Positions 36,428-45,425 of a stretch of DNA of 64,000 nt are shown here, piece by piece; position 1 is the first letter of the stretch, and each line of letters begins with the position of its first letter. The DNA is from Comamonas sp. (GTDB lineage Bacteria; Pseudomonadota; Gammaproteobacteria; Burkholderiales; Burkholderiaceae_C): the NCBI GenBank assembly GCA_031277805.1, contig JAITLR010000022.1, forward strand, positions 62,001 through 126,000. The letters run 5' to 3'. The position numbers and the translations under genes are program-made. The notes below the pieces were generated by a model, which was not told the DNA's origin, made no database searches, and saw only the letters and a list, made by a program, of their open reading frames with translations.

Positions 36428-36637
36428 TCAATGCCCGCCCGCAAACACCTCGCCAGCCTTCAGACGATAGGCGGTGCCGCAGTAAGGGCACTTGGCTTCG
36501 CCGGTCTTGGCCACGTCCAGATAGACCTTGGGGTGGCTGTTCCACAGCTTCATATCGGCCTTGGGGCTAGGGCAGAACACGCCACCCTGGGCATTGAGGT
36601 CTTTGGCGGCCAGTTCGACGACGGCGTTCGTGGTCAT
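36428..36637 (-). CDS. Small zinc-finger domain protein (NDUFS6/zf-CHCC type)
   Basis: A 69-residue protein with the zinc ligands C22, H35, C50 and C53 in the CPSP...H...CPYC order. It is the bacterial relative of the mitochondrial complex I accessory subunit NDUFS6. These small proteins are common in proteobacteria and usually not near the nuo genes. The MTTNAVVELAAKDL start at 36637 follows a GAGA stretch; 15 extra in-frame codons upstream are unlikely. It lies 84 bases downstream of ilvE, in the same direction. Confidence 0.87.
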   Translation of the reverse strand: MTTNAVVELAAKDLNAQGGVFCPSPKADMKLWNSHPKVYLDVAKTGEAKCPYCGTAYRLKAGEVFAGGH

Positions 36638-36721
36638 TTCTCGTGTCTTTCTCTTGATTTTGATGAAGCGGCTTCGACGCACTGCCGGAAGCAGCGGTCA
36701 AACCGCTCAGGGGTGTGATTT

Positions 36722-37507
36722 TTACACCAAGGTCAGCCAGTGGGCGTACTTGGGATTACGGCCGTTGACGATGTCAAAGTAGGCCGTCTGGATTTTCTTG
36801 GTAATCGGGCCGCGGCGGCCTTCGCCGATCTGCACGCGGTCCACTTCACGGATGGGGGTGACTTCGGCGGCTGTGCCGGTGAAAAACAGCTCGTCCGAGA
36901 TATACAACTCATCACGGGTGATGCGTTTTTGCACCACTTCCAGGCCCAGGTCCTTGCAGATGTGCAGCACGGTATCGCGGGTGATGCCGTTGAGGGCGCC
37001 TGCGGACAGATCGGGGGTGTAGACCGCGCCATCCTTGATGACGAAGATGTTCTCGCCCGAGCCTTCGGACACAAAGCCCGATGCATCCAGCAGGATGGCT
37101 TCGTCATAGCCGTCGTCCAGCGCTTCGGTATTGGCCAGGATGGAGTTGGTGTAGTTGCTCACCGCCTTGGCCTGGCTCATGGTGATGTTCACATGGTGGC
37201 GGGTGTAGCTGGAAATCTTGGTGCGGATACCGCGCTGCATGCCTTCCTCGCCCAGATAGGCGCCCCAGGCCCAGGCTGCCACCATCAGATTCTTGGCACT
37301 GTTGAACAGACGCTTGGTATGGTCCTGCAGACGGAAGATGGCCGTACCCTTGCCGGTCTCATATGCACGTACGCCTTCAAAGGCGCCACAACCGTAGTGC
37401 AGCGTGTGGGTCAGCACATGGATCTTGGCATCGCGCCATTCCACCAGTTGGCCATCCATCCAGATCTTGCCGTCACGGTCGGACATCGAGGGAACTACAG
37501 GACTCAT
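36722..37507 (-). CDS. ilvE: Branched-chain amino acid aminotransferase, internally deleted
   Basis: A PLP fold-type IV aminotransferase that would make Leu, Ile and Val from their keto acids. It is only 261 residues; the family is about 305-313. Sequence on both sides is highly conserved: [10 protein letters not shown], the catalytic lysine K114 in [19 protein letters not shown] and [13 protein letters not shown]. At K72/N73 it jumps from RLFNSAK straight to [13 protein letters not shown], so about 50 residues are missing, including the YIRPL block that carries a substrate-binding Tyr/Arg pair in E. coli IlvE. The reading frame is kept. It may be inactive or altered, a sequencing or assembly error, or one of two ilvE genes. 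AAGGATG precedes the start. Confidence 0.85.
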   Translation of the reverse strand: MSPVVPSMSDRDGKIWMDGQLVEWRDAKIHVLTHTLHYGCGAFEGVRAYETGKGTAIFRLQDHTKRLFNSAKNLMVAAWAWGAYLGEEGMQRGIRTKISSYTRHHVNITMSQAKAVSNYTNSILANTEALDDGYDEAILLDASGFVSEGSGENIFVIKDGAVYTPDLSAGALNGITRDTVLHICKDLGLEVVQKRITRDELYISDELFFTGTAAEVTPIREVDRVQIGEGRRGPITKKIQTAYFDIVNGRNPKYAHWLTLV

Positions 37508-37590
37508 AAAACCATCCTTTTGGATCTGTGTAATCGGCGGCCGCCAGCGCGCGGGTTCAATGCTGGCGTTTGTCTCCTGAGTTCGCCATT

Positions 37591-38049
37591 TTAGGGGGCA
37601 GTGGTGTCCGATGGTGCGGCTATTGTTTCCGGTTCAGGCAGGCTGGCGCTGCTGTCCGGGGCGTCGGGGCGCTTGAGCGTCCACTTCATGAGACGGCCTT
37701 TGACAAATTCGCAGGTCACATGCGAGTCGGTACCGTCCGTCCAGCGGTAGATCTCGGGGTCCTGTCCCTCTTCAGACAGGCGCTGACCCAAAGAGCGGGT
37801 CATGGCGACGACATGCACCAGCGGAACCTTGGGCTTGAGTTTCGCATTGAGCATCACGGCGCTGTCGACATAGCCGATGGGGCGGTTTGAGGCCTTCTTC
37901 ATGACGGACATCAGGCGGGTGAAATGCAGCAGCGCCCACATGATGATGCCGCCGACGACCGCAGCCACGCCGGGCCAGCCTGCTGAGCGGTGTGCAGCGA
38001 TGACCAGCACGATCAGGCCCAGGGGGACCAAAATATTGCGTAAATTCAT
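37591..38049 (-). CDS. Conserved hypothetical membrane protein
   Basis: A 152-residue protein with two N-terminal hydrophobic helices ([15 protein letters not shown] and [17 protein letters not shown]) and a soluble tail of about 110 residues: [19 protein letters not shown] and [15 protein letters not shown] recognise it as a Comamonadaceae-type conserved protein without a known role; the names some relatives carry, such as glycerate kinase, are not supported by any kinase motif here. It lies upstream of ilvE in the same direction with an 83-base gap. Confidence 0.7.
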   Translation of the reverse strand: MNLRNILVPLGLIVLVIAAHRSAGWPGVAAVVGGIIMWALLHFTRLMSVMKKASNRPIGYVDSAVMLNAKLKPKVPLVHVVAMTRSLGQRLSEEGQDPEIYRWTDGTDSHVTCEFVKGRLMKWTLKRPDAPDSSASLPEPETIAAPSDTTAP

Positions 38050-38139
38050 GAGCTTAATTGTCTTACGTAGGCCGCTCCTGTTGCCTGCGGGCAGTGCGTA
38101 TGCCCCAGGCGTTTGCAGGACAAGGTGACTCTCAAAACA

Positions 38140-38226
38140 GTAGCTGGTAGCGCCTGCTGTTCATAGAAATCAGACATATTTTCGTTTTAATCTCAGGAAA
38201 TACATGCGCTGACAGCTATCAAATTA
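38140..38226. repeat. Dispersed family A repeat (inverse orientation)
   Basis: TAGCTGGTAGCGCCTG and, on the opposite strand, TTTGATAGCTGTCAGCGCA face each other. This pair lies at the end of radA and may fold into a hairpin. Confidence 0.6.
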
Positions 38227-39609
38227 GCCGATGCCGCGCACAATATTCATGGCCTCGTCCACGCGTTCCACGGCATGGATGGTCAGGCCGGGAATGGCTT
38301 TCTTGGGTGCATTGGCCTTGGGAACAATGGCAATGGTGAATCCCAACTTCGAAGCTTCCTTGAGGCGCTCCTGGCCGCGGGGGGCGGGGCGCACCTCGCC
38401 GGCCAGGCCAACTTCGCCAAAAGCGATAAAGCCCTTGGGCAGTGCCTTGCCACGCAGGCTGGAAGTAATCGCCAACATCACGGCCAAGTCAGCAGCGGGC
38501 TCGTTGATGCGCACGCCGCCCACGGCGTTGACGAACACGTCCTGGTCGGCGCAGGCCACGCCTGCATGACGGTTGAGCACGGCCAGCAGCATGGCCAGAC
38601 GGTCCTTGTCCAGACCCACGGACAGGCGCCGCGCCGCAGGGCCGCCCTGGTCCACCAGCGCCTGAATCTCCACCAGCATGGGCCGCGTGCCTTCCAGCGT
38701 CACCAGCACGCAGCTGCCGGGCACGGGCTCGCTGTGCTGACTCAGAAAGATGGCACTGGGGTTGGTTACGCCCTTGAGTCCTTTTTCCGTCATGGCGAAG
38801 ACGCCGATTTCGTTGACGGCGCCAAAACGGTTCTTGATGGCACGCACCAGGCGGAAGTTGCTGTGCGTATCGCCTTCGAAGTAGAGCACCGTGTCCACCA
38901 TATGCTCCAGCACGCGCGGACCGGCCAGCGCACCATCCTTGGTCACATGGCCCACCAGGATGATGGTGATGCCCGTAGTCTTGGCCGCACGCGTCAGATG
39001 GGCCGCGCATTCGCGGACCTGGGCGACAGAGCCGGGTGCGGATGACAGCTGGTCCGAATACACGGTCTGAATCGAGTCGATGACCACCACGGCGGGCTGG
39101 GTCGCCTCCACGGTGGCCAGGATTTTCTCGAGTTGGATCTCGGCCAGCACATTGACCTGGCTATTGTCCAGCCCCAGGCGGCGCGAACGCAGCGCCACCT
39201 GGGCACCGCTTTCCTCGCCGGTCACATAAAGTGTAGGCAGACCTATGCGATGCAAGGCATCCATGGCTTGCAAAAGAAGTGTGGACTTACCTATACCGGG
39301 GTCTCCGCCGATCAGCACCACCCCGCCTTCGACCACGCCGCCGCCCAGTACCCGGTCCAGTTCCTCGATGCCGCTGGGCGTACGCGCCACATCCTGGGCC
39401 TCGATGGCCGACAGCGGGGTGACGGGCTGAGCATTGGCCAGACCTGCATAGCCTTGAGGCTGGCTCAGGCGGTTCTTGCCGCCCGATGCCGAGTCGGCCA
39501 CGGTCTCGACCAGAGTGTTCCAGGCGCCGCAGCTGGGGCATTTGCCCAGCCAGCGTGGGCTGGTGCCGCCACAGGCATTGCAGGTATAGGTGGTTTTGTC
39601 TTTGGCCAT
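38224..39609 (-). CDS. radA: DNA repair protein RadA
   Basis: A 461-residue RecA-like ATPase that helps process recombination intermediates, acting as a branch-migration helicase. The N-terminal zinc finger has C10, C13, C24 and C27 (CX2CX10CX2C); Walker A GGDPGIGKST is at 101-110; the RadA-specific KNRFG motif is in RAIKNRFGAVNE; and the C-terminal Lon-like domain (AGLAGEVRPAPRGQERLKEA) is complete. The ATG at 39609 gives MAKDKTTYTC. It is a single gene between the hypothetical membrane protein and the tRNA. Confidence 0.96.
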   Translation of the reverse strand: MAKDKTTYTCNACGGTSPRWLGKCPSCGAWNTLVETVADSASGGKNRLSQPQGYAGLANAQPVTPLSAIEAQDVARTPSGIEELDRVLGGGVVEGGVVLIGGDPGIGKSTLLLQAMDALHRIGLPTLYVTGEESGAQVALRSRRLGLDNSQVNVLAEIQLEKILATVEATQPAVVVIDSIQTVYSDQLSSAPGSVAQVRECAAHLTRAAKTTGITIILVGHVTKDGALAGPRVLEHMVDTVLYFEGDTHSNFRLVRAIKNRFGAVNEIGVFAMTEKGLKGVTNPSAIFLSQHSEPVPGSCVLVTLEGTRPMLVEIQALVDQGGPAARRLSVGLDKDRLAMLLAVLNRHAGVACADQDVFVNAVGGVRINEPAADLAVMLAITSSLRGKALPKGFIAFGEVGLAGEVRPAPRGQERLKEASKLGFTIAIVPKANAPKKAIPGLTIHAVERVDEAMNIVRGIG

Positions 39610-39791
39610 GGGCGGCAACTATACCGACTGGCATTTGGGAACAAATGCCGTGTGCCAAAGCGACTGGGCGACAAATCTCAGAGCGAATAACCACAAAAAA
39701 CGAGCATTTATATAACTGCTCCGCATGACGAACCAATATGCGCTACAATTCATCTTATCGACACAGCAACTGTGTAGAGAAACAAATTACC

Positions 39792-39868
<77 letters not shown>

Positions 39869-39870
39869 CA

Positions 39871-39902
39871 AAAAAGCCTTCTGGAAACAGAAGGCTTTTT
39901 TC
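39871..39902 (+). terminator. Intrinsic terminator of tRNA-fMet
   Basis: Stem AAAAAAGCCTTCT/AGAAGGCTTTTTT with a six-base loop directly after the tRNA CCA. Confidence 0.93.
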
Positions 39903-39941
39903 GTTCTGGAGCAAAACAAGTAGCTGCTCCAACAAAGAGAC

Positions 39942-40042
39942 AGCAAGCAAGGGCCGCCCCGCAGCGATGCTGTCGTCCCCCTCCCGTAGCGCGAAGCGCG
40001 CGCGTAGAGAGAGGGGAAGCGGCAAAGCCGCTCAGGGGGTGC
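39942..40042. repeat. GC-rich dispersed repeat (family B), copy 4, at the 3' end of gdhA
   Basis: Contains AAGGGCCGCCCCGCAGCGAT, GTCCCCCTCCCG and AGCCGCTCAGGGGGTGC as in the copy at 10786-10880. It abuts the gdhA stop codon. Confidence 0.75.
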
Positions 40043-41326
40043 TTATGGATACAAACCGCGCATTTCGCGGGCATGCAGAATGCGCTTGCAAGCCACGATA
40101 AAGGTCGCGGTGCGCAGCGTCACCTTGTGCTCCTGGGCCACGGCCCAGATGCCGGCAAAGGCCTCCTGCATGATGCGCACCAGGCGGGCATTGATCTCGT
40201 CCTCGCTCCAGAAGAAGCTGGAAAAGTCCTGCACCCATTCAAAGTAGCTGACCGTCACGCCGCCGGCGTTGGCGATCACGTCGGGCAGTACCAGCACGCC
40301 CTTGTCGTTGAGGATGTCATCGGCCTCGGGGGTGGTGGGGCCGTTGGCGCCTTCGATCACCAGCTTGGCCTTGATCTGGCCGGCGTTGTCCTTGGTGATC
40401 TGACTTTCCAGAGCCGCAGGGATCAGGATGTCGCAGTCCACAGCCCAGAAGTCTGCGTTGTCCATGGCTTCGGAGCCGGCAAAGCCGCCCACGCCACCGG
40501 TGTTGCCCACATGCTCGAGCAGGGCTGGCACGTCCAGCCCATTGTTGTTGAAGATGGTGCCGGTATGGTCCTGCACGGCCACTACCTTGGAGCCAGCTTC
40601 GGCGAACAGCTTGCCTGCCGTGCCGCCCACATTGCCGAAGCCCTGCACGGCCACGCGGGCGCCTTGCAGGCTCAGGCCTGTCAGCTTGGCGGCTTCCACG
40701 CCCACGGTGAATACGCCGCGGCCGGTTGCTTCCACCCGGCCCAGGGAGCCGCCCAGATCAATCGGTTTGCCAGTGACCACGCCGGTGGCGGTGGCGCCGG
40801 TGTTCATGGAGTAGGTATCCATCATCCAGGCCATGACCTGTCCGTTGGTATTCACGTCCGGCGCCGGGATGTCCTTGGAAGGGCCGATGAACAGGCCGAT
40901 TTCGCTGGTGTAGCGGCGGGTCAGGCGCTCCAGCTCCCCGGTCGACAGCTTCTTGGGATCGACGCGGATGCCGCCCTTGGCACCGCCATAGGGCACGTTC
41001 ACGGCGGCATTCTTGATGCTCATCCAGGCCGACAGGGCCATCACTTCGGACAGGGTCACGTCCTGGTGGAAGCGCACGCCGCCCTTGCCGGGGCCGCGGC
41101 TCAGGTTGTGCTGGACGCGGTAGCCTTCAAAGTGGGCGATGGTGCCGTTGTCCATCTCGATAGGCACGTCGACGATCAACATGCGCTTGGGGCGCTTGAG
41201 GGTCTCCACCCAACGGGCCAGGGAACCCAGATAGGGGGTGACACGATCCACCTGTTGCAGATAGTTGCCCCAGGGGCCGAGGTGATCGGGGTTCAGGTAG
41301 GAAGGCAGCGCATGGGCTTGAGACAT
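40043..41326 (-). CDS. gdhA: Glutamate dehydrogenase
   Basis: A 427-residue Glu/Leu/Phe/Val dehydrogenase that interconverts glutamate and 2-oxoglutarate plus ammonia. [21 protein letters not shown] and the catalytic lysine region [14 protein letters not shown] are conserved, followed by [14 protein letters not shown] and the Rossmann motif [13 protein letters not shown]. Length and C-terminus (MREMRGLYP-like end) match the NAD-type hexameric enzymes. The coenzyme cannot be fixed from sequence alone. It stands alone; a family B repeat follows its stop. Confidence 0.93.
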   Translation of the reverse strand: MSQAHALPSYLNPDHLGPWGNYLQQVDRVTPYLGSLARWVETLKRPKRMLIVDVPIEMDNGTIAHFEGYRVQHNLSRGPGKGGVRFHQDVTLSEVMALSAWMSIKNAAVNVPYGGAKGGIRVDPKKLSTGELERLTRRYTSEIGLFIGPSKDIPAPDVNTNGQVMAWMMDTYSMNTGATATGVVTGKPIDLGGSLGRVEATGRGVFTVGVEAAKLTGLSLQGARVAVQGFGNVGGTAGKLFAEAGSKVVAVQDHTGTIFNNNGLDVPALLEHVGNTGGVGGFAGSEAMDNADFWAVDCDILIPAALESQITKDNAGQIKAKLVIEGANGPTTPEADDILNDKGVLVLPDVIANAGGVTVSYFEWVQDFSSFFWSEDEINARLVRIMQEAFAGIWAVAQEHKVTLRTATFIVACKRILHAREMRGLYP

Positions 41327-41511
41327 GATGGATGCTTGGTTGACTGATGTGCAGCGGCGCGAAATCTCGCGGGTCGCCGTCCGGAATCTCAGTGTGCGCG
41401 CACTGATGAAGGCTGTCCAAGGCTAGTTGTTTGCAGGGTTATGCGTTTGGCGCATAAAGCCTTTTCCGCGCTGGCTGACGCGGTGAGGTGAAATTTGCCA
41501 TCATCCCTTCC

Positions 41512-42435
41512 ATGGCTGAAAACAAAGATTGTTCAACTGGCTGGTGCGGCCCGGCACCGTTTGCCAATACTCCCCCCATAGGACTGGCTCCCGAGCTGCA
41601 AAAGCAGGAAGACGTGTTGCCCGACTGGAAGCAGATTGCCCCCGATCTGCCCGAGGATGCCTACGCCACGGCCGATGCGCTGTGGTGGTCACGCAAGCTG
41701 GGCGCCCCCCAGGCCTTGGGCGCGGATCTGGCACCACTGCTGACAGGGGAGGATGATGCCCGCGCAGTGCAGCGCGCTTTGGCCAGAACCTGGGACTGGT
41801 GGCCTGCCGACCGCGCACCGCGCTACTGGAAATCCGGTGGCGCGAACCGCGATGCGGCCTTGCTGCATGTGCCGCTGCCCGAAAACGGTATCCATCTGGG
41901 TCTGGCAACGGTAGCTGCGCCCCAGACCGTCTTCAATCTGCGCGGTGTCGAAGCCGAGATCGCCCTGCGCATAGGCCAGGACGTAAGTGCCGAGCAGGCC
42001 GCTGCGCTCGATGATGCGGGCGCACTGGCGCTGGTGGACGGCGTGACCGTGACCATCGAATGGGTGGACGTGCGCTGGCGTGACGGCCTCAAGGCGCCGG
42101 CCCTGGCGCTGCTGGCCGACGGCCAATGCCATGGCGGGCTGGCACTGGGCGACTGGCTGCCTGCTTCCAGCATTGCAGGGCGCGATTGGTCGCAACAACG
42201 ATGCACCGTGACCGTCAATGGCGGCGAGGCCCGGTTGTTTACCGGCACGCACAGCCTGGGTGATCCGGCCTGGCTGCTGCGTGACTGGCTGCAGCATGTG
42301 GCCCGTGAATACGGCAGCGTGCCTGCGGGTACGGTGGTGACCACGGGCACCTGGTGCGGCTGCATGCCGCTGCAGGCGGGCGATGCTTTCGAGATGGAGT
42401 TTGAAGGACTGGGCCGTCTGGGCTGGCAGCTTTGA
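41512..42435 (+). CDS. Fumarylacetoacetate hydrolase family protein
   Basis: A 307-residue FAH-family protein. The metal-binding motif appears as GVEAEIALRIGQDVS, and later VVTTGTWCGCMPLQAGDAFEMEFEGLGRL is the typical C-terminal block with the TTGT region. The family includes 2-keto-4-pentenoate hydratases, acylpyruvases and decarboxylases of aromatic meta-cleavage pathways; the substrate is not readable here. A GTG at 41488 with GAGG nearby is an alternative start adding eight residues. It is divergent from gdhA by 185 bases. Confidence 0.8.
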   Translation: MAENKDCSTGWCGPAPFANTPPIGLAPELQKQEDVLPDWKQIAPDLPEDAYATADALWWSRKLGAPQALGADLAPLLTGEDDARAVQRALARTWDWWPADRAPRYWKSGGANRDAALLHVPLPENGIHLGLATVAAPQTVFNLRGVEAEIALRIGQDVSAEQAAALDDAGALALVDGVTVTIEWVDVRWRDGLKAPALALLADGQCHGGLALGDWLPASSIAGRDWSQQRCTVTVNGGEARLFTGTHSLGDPAWLLRDWLQHVAREYGSVPAGTVVTTGTWCGCMPLQAGDAFEMEFEGLGRLGWQL

Positions 42436-42449
42436 ACCTAACAATCAGG

Positions 42450-42528
42450 AGCGGCTGGCGCTTGATGGATATGGACTTCAAAGGGTTTTGCCTTTGAAAC
42501 TCCATCTTCACCTGCGCCAGCCGCTTTT
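42450..42528. terminator. Long bidirectional hairpin terminator built from a family A repeat
   Basis: Outer stem GCGGCTGGCGC at 42451-42461 pairs perfectly with 42514-42524, followed by TTTT. Inner arms GATGGA/TCCATC and TCAAAGG/CCTTTGA lengthen it. It sits between the convergent FAH-family and ppk2 genes. Confidence 0.8.
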
Positions 42529-42547
42529 GTTTTGAGAGCAAGCTTGG

Positions 42548-43696
42548 CTACTTCACCTTGATTTTCTCCAGCGCTGGTGCGCCGGGCGGATATTTCAGAT
42601 CGAGATTGCTCAACACCTCGCGCAGCACGGTGGCAATCATCAGATTGCGGTGGGTCTTGGAATCCGCGGGCACGATGGTCCAGGGGGCCCAGGGGGTGTG
42701 TGTGGCGGCCAGCAGCTGGGCATAGGCCTGCTGGTATTCATTCCACTGGGCGCGTACCTTGAGGTCGCCTTCGTCGAATTTCCAGTGCTTGCACGGATCG
42801 TCCAGGCGCTCCTGCAGGCGCTGGCGCTGCTCGTCCTTGCTGATGTGCAGCATGAACTTGACGATGACCGTGCCTGTTTCGCTGAGCATGCGTTCGAAGT
42901 CGTTGATCTGGGCATAGCGCTGGGCCTGCTGCTCGGGCGTGATCCACTGGTTGACCACGGGCACCAGCACATCTTCGTACTGGCTGCGGTTGAAGACCAC
43001 GATTTCGCCGCTGGCCGGTGTCTGCAGATGGAGACGCCACAGATAGTCGCGCGCCTTCTCTGTCTCGGTAGGGGCTTTCCAGCCCACGGTGCGCACGCCC
43101 AGCGGGGTCATCTGGCTGAACACGCCACGCAGCGTGCCATCCTTGCCAGCTGCATCCATGCCCTGCAGGATCACCAGCAACTTGAAACGCCGGTCGGCGT
43201 AGAACACGTTCTGCAGCGCATCCAGCTCGGTGGCGAGCTTGAACACGGCCTCCTTGTCCTGCTGCTTGCCTTTGTCCAGGGAGAAGGGCTTGGCGGACGG
43301 GTCAAAGGCCGCCAGATCGATCGCGCTCGGCTTGGCCCCGCGTGCGTCGCGGCTGTCCTGCGGTTGGCCGGGCTGCCATTGCTGCCAGAGCTTGCGCAGC
43401 GGCTTGTGCTGGCTGTGAAAGGGGTAGACGTTGATGTCGTTGTCGCCAGGCTTGTGAAGGGGCTCGGCAGCGGCGGTGGCCGAGGCATCTTCGTGCCTGG
43501 GCGGCTTGGCGGGCGCGGATTTGGCTGGCACGGTCTTTACGGCAGGCGTTTTGACTGTGGCTGTCTTGGCTGTCGGCCTGGCGTTTTGAATGGACTCGCT
43601 GGTGGGAAATGGCAGAGTCTTGGCGGCAGCGGCCGGACCTGTTCTGGCGGGCGCGGTTTTGACGGGGGGCTTGGCAGGGGCTGGCGGGCGAGGCAT
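42548..43696 (-). CDS. Polyphosphate kinase 2 family protein with basic N-terminal tail
   Basis: A 382-residue PPK2-type phosphotransferase that uses polyphosphate to phosphorylate nucleotides, or the reverse. Walker A is GMDAAGKDGT at 179-188, the Walker B-type segment is NRSQYEDVLVP, and KHWKFDEGDLKVRAQWNEY is typical of the nucleotide-phosphorylating class. The first ~85 residues are a Lys/Ala/Pro/Thr-rich tail with repeated KT and AK dipeptides (KTATVKTPAVKTVPAKSAPA), resembling histone H1-like tails and absent from many PPK2 enzymes. That tail could bind polyphosphate or nucleic acid; this is speculation. Confidence 0.9.
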   Translation of the reverse strand: MPRPPAPAKPPVKTAPARTGPAAAAKTLPFPTSESIQNARPTAKTATVKTPAVKTVPAKSAPAKPPRHEDASATAAAEPLHKPGDNDINVYPFHSQHKPLRKLWQQWQPGQPQDSRDARGAKPSAIDLAAFDPSAKPFSLDKGKQQDKEAVFKLATELDALQNVFYADRRFKLLVILQGMDAAGKDGTLRGVFSQMTPLGVRTVGWKAPTETEKARDYLWRLHLQTPASGEIVVFNRSQYEDVLVPVVNQWITPEQQAQRYAQINDFERMLSETGTVIVKFMLHISKDEQRQRLQERLDDPCKHWKFDEGDLKVRAQWNEYQQAYAQLLAATHTPWAPWTIVPADSKTHRNLMIATVLREVLSNLDLKYPPGAPALEKIKVK

Positions 43697-43803
43697 GGAT
43701 GAAACTCCTGTGCAGGATCGCAGTTGCTATGGATTGGCGAGCGCAACGCGCTTTTGTCCGCTGCGCTTGACGCTGTTTTGCCACAAAAATTCGGGTTCCA
43801 ACG

Positions 43804-44718
43804 TCAGCCATTGTCTGTTTGCCTTTCGCGCAACAGCTGCAGAAAGCGCCGTGCGGCCAGGCCCATGGGGCGTTCCTTGGACCAGACCCAGTCGACGAAC
43901 AGCGTGGTGCCGTTGCTCAGGCTTTGCACGGGAATCACCATCAGACTGCCGGCAGCGATATGGGGTTCCACCCGGCTCAGCGGCAGCCAGCCCCAGCCCA
44001 GGCCCGCGCTGATGAGGGACAGCGCCGCCTGGTGGCTGTCCGTGCGCCAGCGCTGCTGGGCGAAGACAAAGCGCTCGTCTATCTGTGCCAGGTCACGGCT
44101 GGCCATGAGGATCTGTCGCGCGGCGGCCAGCTGTTCCACGGTCAACTTGGCTTTGGGGCCTTGTTCGGCCATGGCCTGCTGCCAGGGCGCGAAGCTGGGC
44201 GCCATCACGGCGACAAGGGTCTCGCGGCCCATTTCCTGGAAGCCTTCGCGGCCGTCGATGGCGGGGCGCTCGAAGACCAGGGCCAGATGGGCTCGCCCTG
44301 CATGCAATAGTTCAAGTGCATCGTTTTGTGAGGCGGCCAGCACCTCGATGGGCAGGGTCGGGAATTCCTGCACCAGTTGGGCCAGGGTACCGGTCCAGTG
44401 GGTGGACTGCAGCTCGGGCGCGATGGCCAGCGTCAGCCGTTCCTCCAGGCCCTGGTGCAGGGCGCTGGCCTGCCAGTTGAGCTGCTGCAACTGCTCGGCC
44501 AGCAGGCGCGCCTGTGGCTCCAGCGCCCGCGCAGCAGCCGTGGGTACGGGCTCGCGCCCGCTGCGGTCGAAGAGCTGCAGGTCCAGCTCGGCCTCAAGAT
44601 GGGCGATGGCCATGCTGACGGCCGATGGCACGCGCCCGAGCTTGCGCGCAGCGGCGGAAAAAGAGCCTGCATCAAGTACAGCCAGAAACAGGGGGACTTG
44701 GTCTGCGGCAAAGGGCAT
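43804..44718 (-). CDS. LysR-family transcriptional regulator
   Basis: A 304-residue regulator. The winged helix-turn-helix is at the N-terminus (FLAVLDAGSFSAAARKLGRVPSAVSMAIAHLEAELDLQLFDRSG), followed by a two-lobe effector domain. The start at 44718 gives MPFAADQVPLF; a longer open frame continues upstream through the divergent efflux gene and is not real. It is divergent from the PACE efflux gene with 72 bases between them, the usual layout of a LysR regulator and its target. The effector is unknown. Confidence 0.88.
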   Translation of the reverse strand: MPFAADQVPLFLAVLDAGSFSAAARKLGRVPSAVSMAIAHLEAELDLQLFDRSGREPVPTAAARALEPQARLLAEQLQQLNWQASALHQGLEERLTLAIAPELQSTHWTGTLAQLVQEFPTLPIEVLAASQNDALELLHAGRAHLALVFERPAIDGREGFQEMGRETLVAVMAPSFAPWQQAMAEQGPKAKLTVEQLAAARQILMASRDLAQIDERFVFAQQRWRTDSHQAALSLISAGLGWGWLPLSRVEPHIAAGSLMVIPVQSLSNGTTLFVDWVWSKERPMGLAARRFLQLLRERQTDNG

Positions 44719-44730
44719 GGTTCGATCTGT

Positions 44731-44773
44731 CAGAAAAATTGAAAGAAGCTGACTTTTATCTTCAATTTTCAGA
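44731..44773. promoter_or_regulatory. Candidate LysR operator and divergent promoter
   Basis: The gap between the LysR and PACE genes has a long imperfect inverted repeat, CAGAAAAATTGAAAG against CTTCAATTTTCAGA, and is AT-rich compared with the flanks. LysR regulators bind such interrupted dyads between divergent genes; the exact site is inferred. Confidence 0.45.
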
Positions 44774-44790
44774 ACATACACTGCGTAGCT

Positions 44791-45312
44791 ATGTCTCAAC
44801 AAGCCCCTGCGATGGCATCCGCTTCTTCTGCCGCTTCTTCCTCTTCTATTGCCGCCGCTGCTGTTCCCACCAAGGCCACAGGCCTGCAAGGCCCCAAGCG
44901 CCGCATCATCTACGTTGGTCTGTACGAAACCATTGCCATCATCGTCTCCAGCCTGATCTTCATGGCTATTGGCCAGAAAGCCAGCGACTCCGGCGTCATG
45001 GCCGTGGCGGCATCCGTCATCGCCATCTGCTGGAATCTGAGCTTCAACTACCTGTTTGAAAAATGGGAAGCCAGCCAGAGCGTCAAGGGACGCTCGGTGC
45101 TGCGCCGTGTGGTGCATGCCATCGGCTTCGAAGGCGGTATCGCCGCCATGCTGATCCCGCTGATGGCCTGGTGGTTCAACGTCTCGCTGTGGGAAGCTGC
45201 GGTGATGGAGGCCGGCCTGCTGGTGTTCTTCATGGTCTACACCTTTGCCTTCAACTGGGGCTTTGACCGTCTCTTCGGCCTGCCCGCTTCTGCCCAGGCT
45301 CTGACCGAGTGA
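44791..45312 (+). CDS. PACE-family efflux transporter
   Basis: A 173-residue protein of the proteobacterial antimicrobial compound efflux (AceI) family. After a serine/alanine-rich start, four membrane helices make two tandem bacterial transmembrane pair domains: RRIIYVGLYETIAIIVSSLIFM with WNLSFNYLFEKWE, then RRVVHAIGFEGGIAAML with YTFAFNWGFDRLF. The conserved glutamate in YET and histidine/glutamate in HAIGFEG are present. Known relatives export biocides such as chlorhexidine or polyamines. The divergent LysR gene probably controls it. Confidence 0.9.
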   Translation: MSQQAPAMASASSAASSSSIAAAAVPTKATGLQGPKRRIIYVGLYETIAIIVSSLIFMAIGQKASDSGVMAVAASVIAICWNLSFNYLFEKWEASQSVKGRSVLRRVVHAIGFEGGIAAMLIPLMAWWFNVSLWEAAVMEAGLLVFFMVYTFAFNWGFDRLFGLPASAQALTE

Positions 45313-45323
45313 ATATGCATCAA

Positions 45324-45368
45324 GACGGCTGCTGGCGCTTGTGAATAAAGCGCTCTCAGCTATCCATC
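45324..45368. repeat. Dispersed family A repeat
   Basis: GCTGCTGGCGCTTGTGAATAAAGCGCT followed by CAGCTATCCATCAA, just before the terminator of the PACE gene. Confidence 0.6.
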
Positions 45369-45372
45369 AATA

Positions 45373-45406
45373 AAAAAGGGCGGGTCTATGTGACCCGCCC
45401 TTTTTT
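45373..45406. terminator. Bidirectional intrinsic terminator between the PACE and gltS genes
   Basis: Stem AAAAAGGGCGGGTC/GACCCGCCCTTTTT with a five-base loop; T and A runs on both sides serve the two convergent genes. Confidence 0.93.
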
Positions 45407-45425
45407 CATTCGAACGTCTCTGGCA

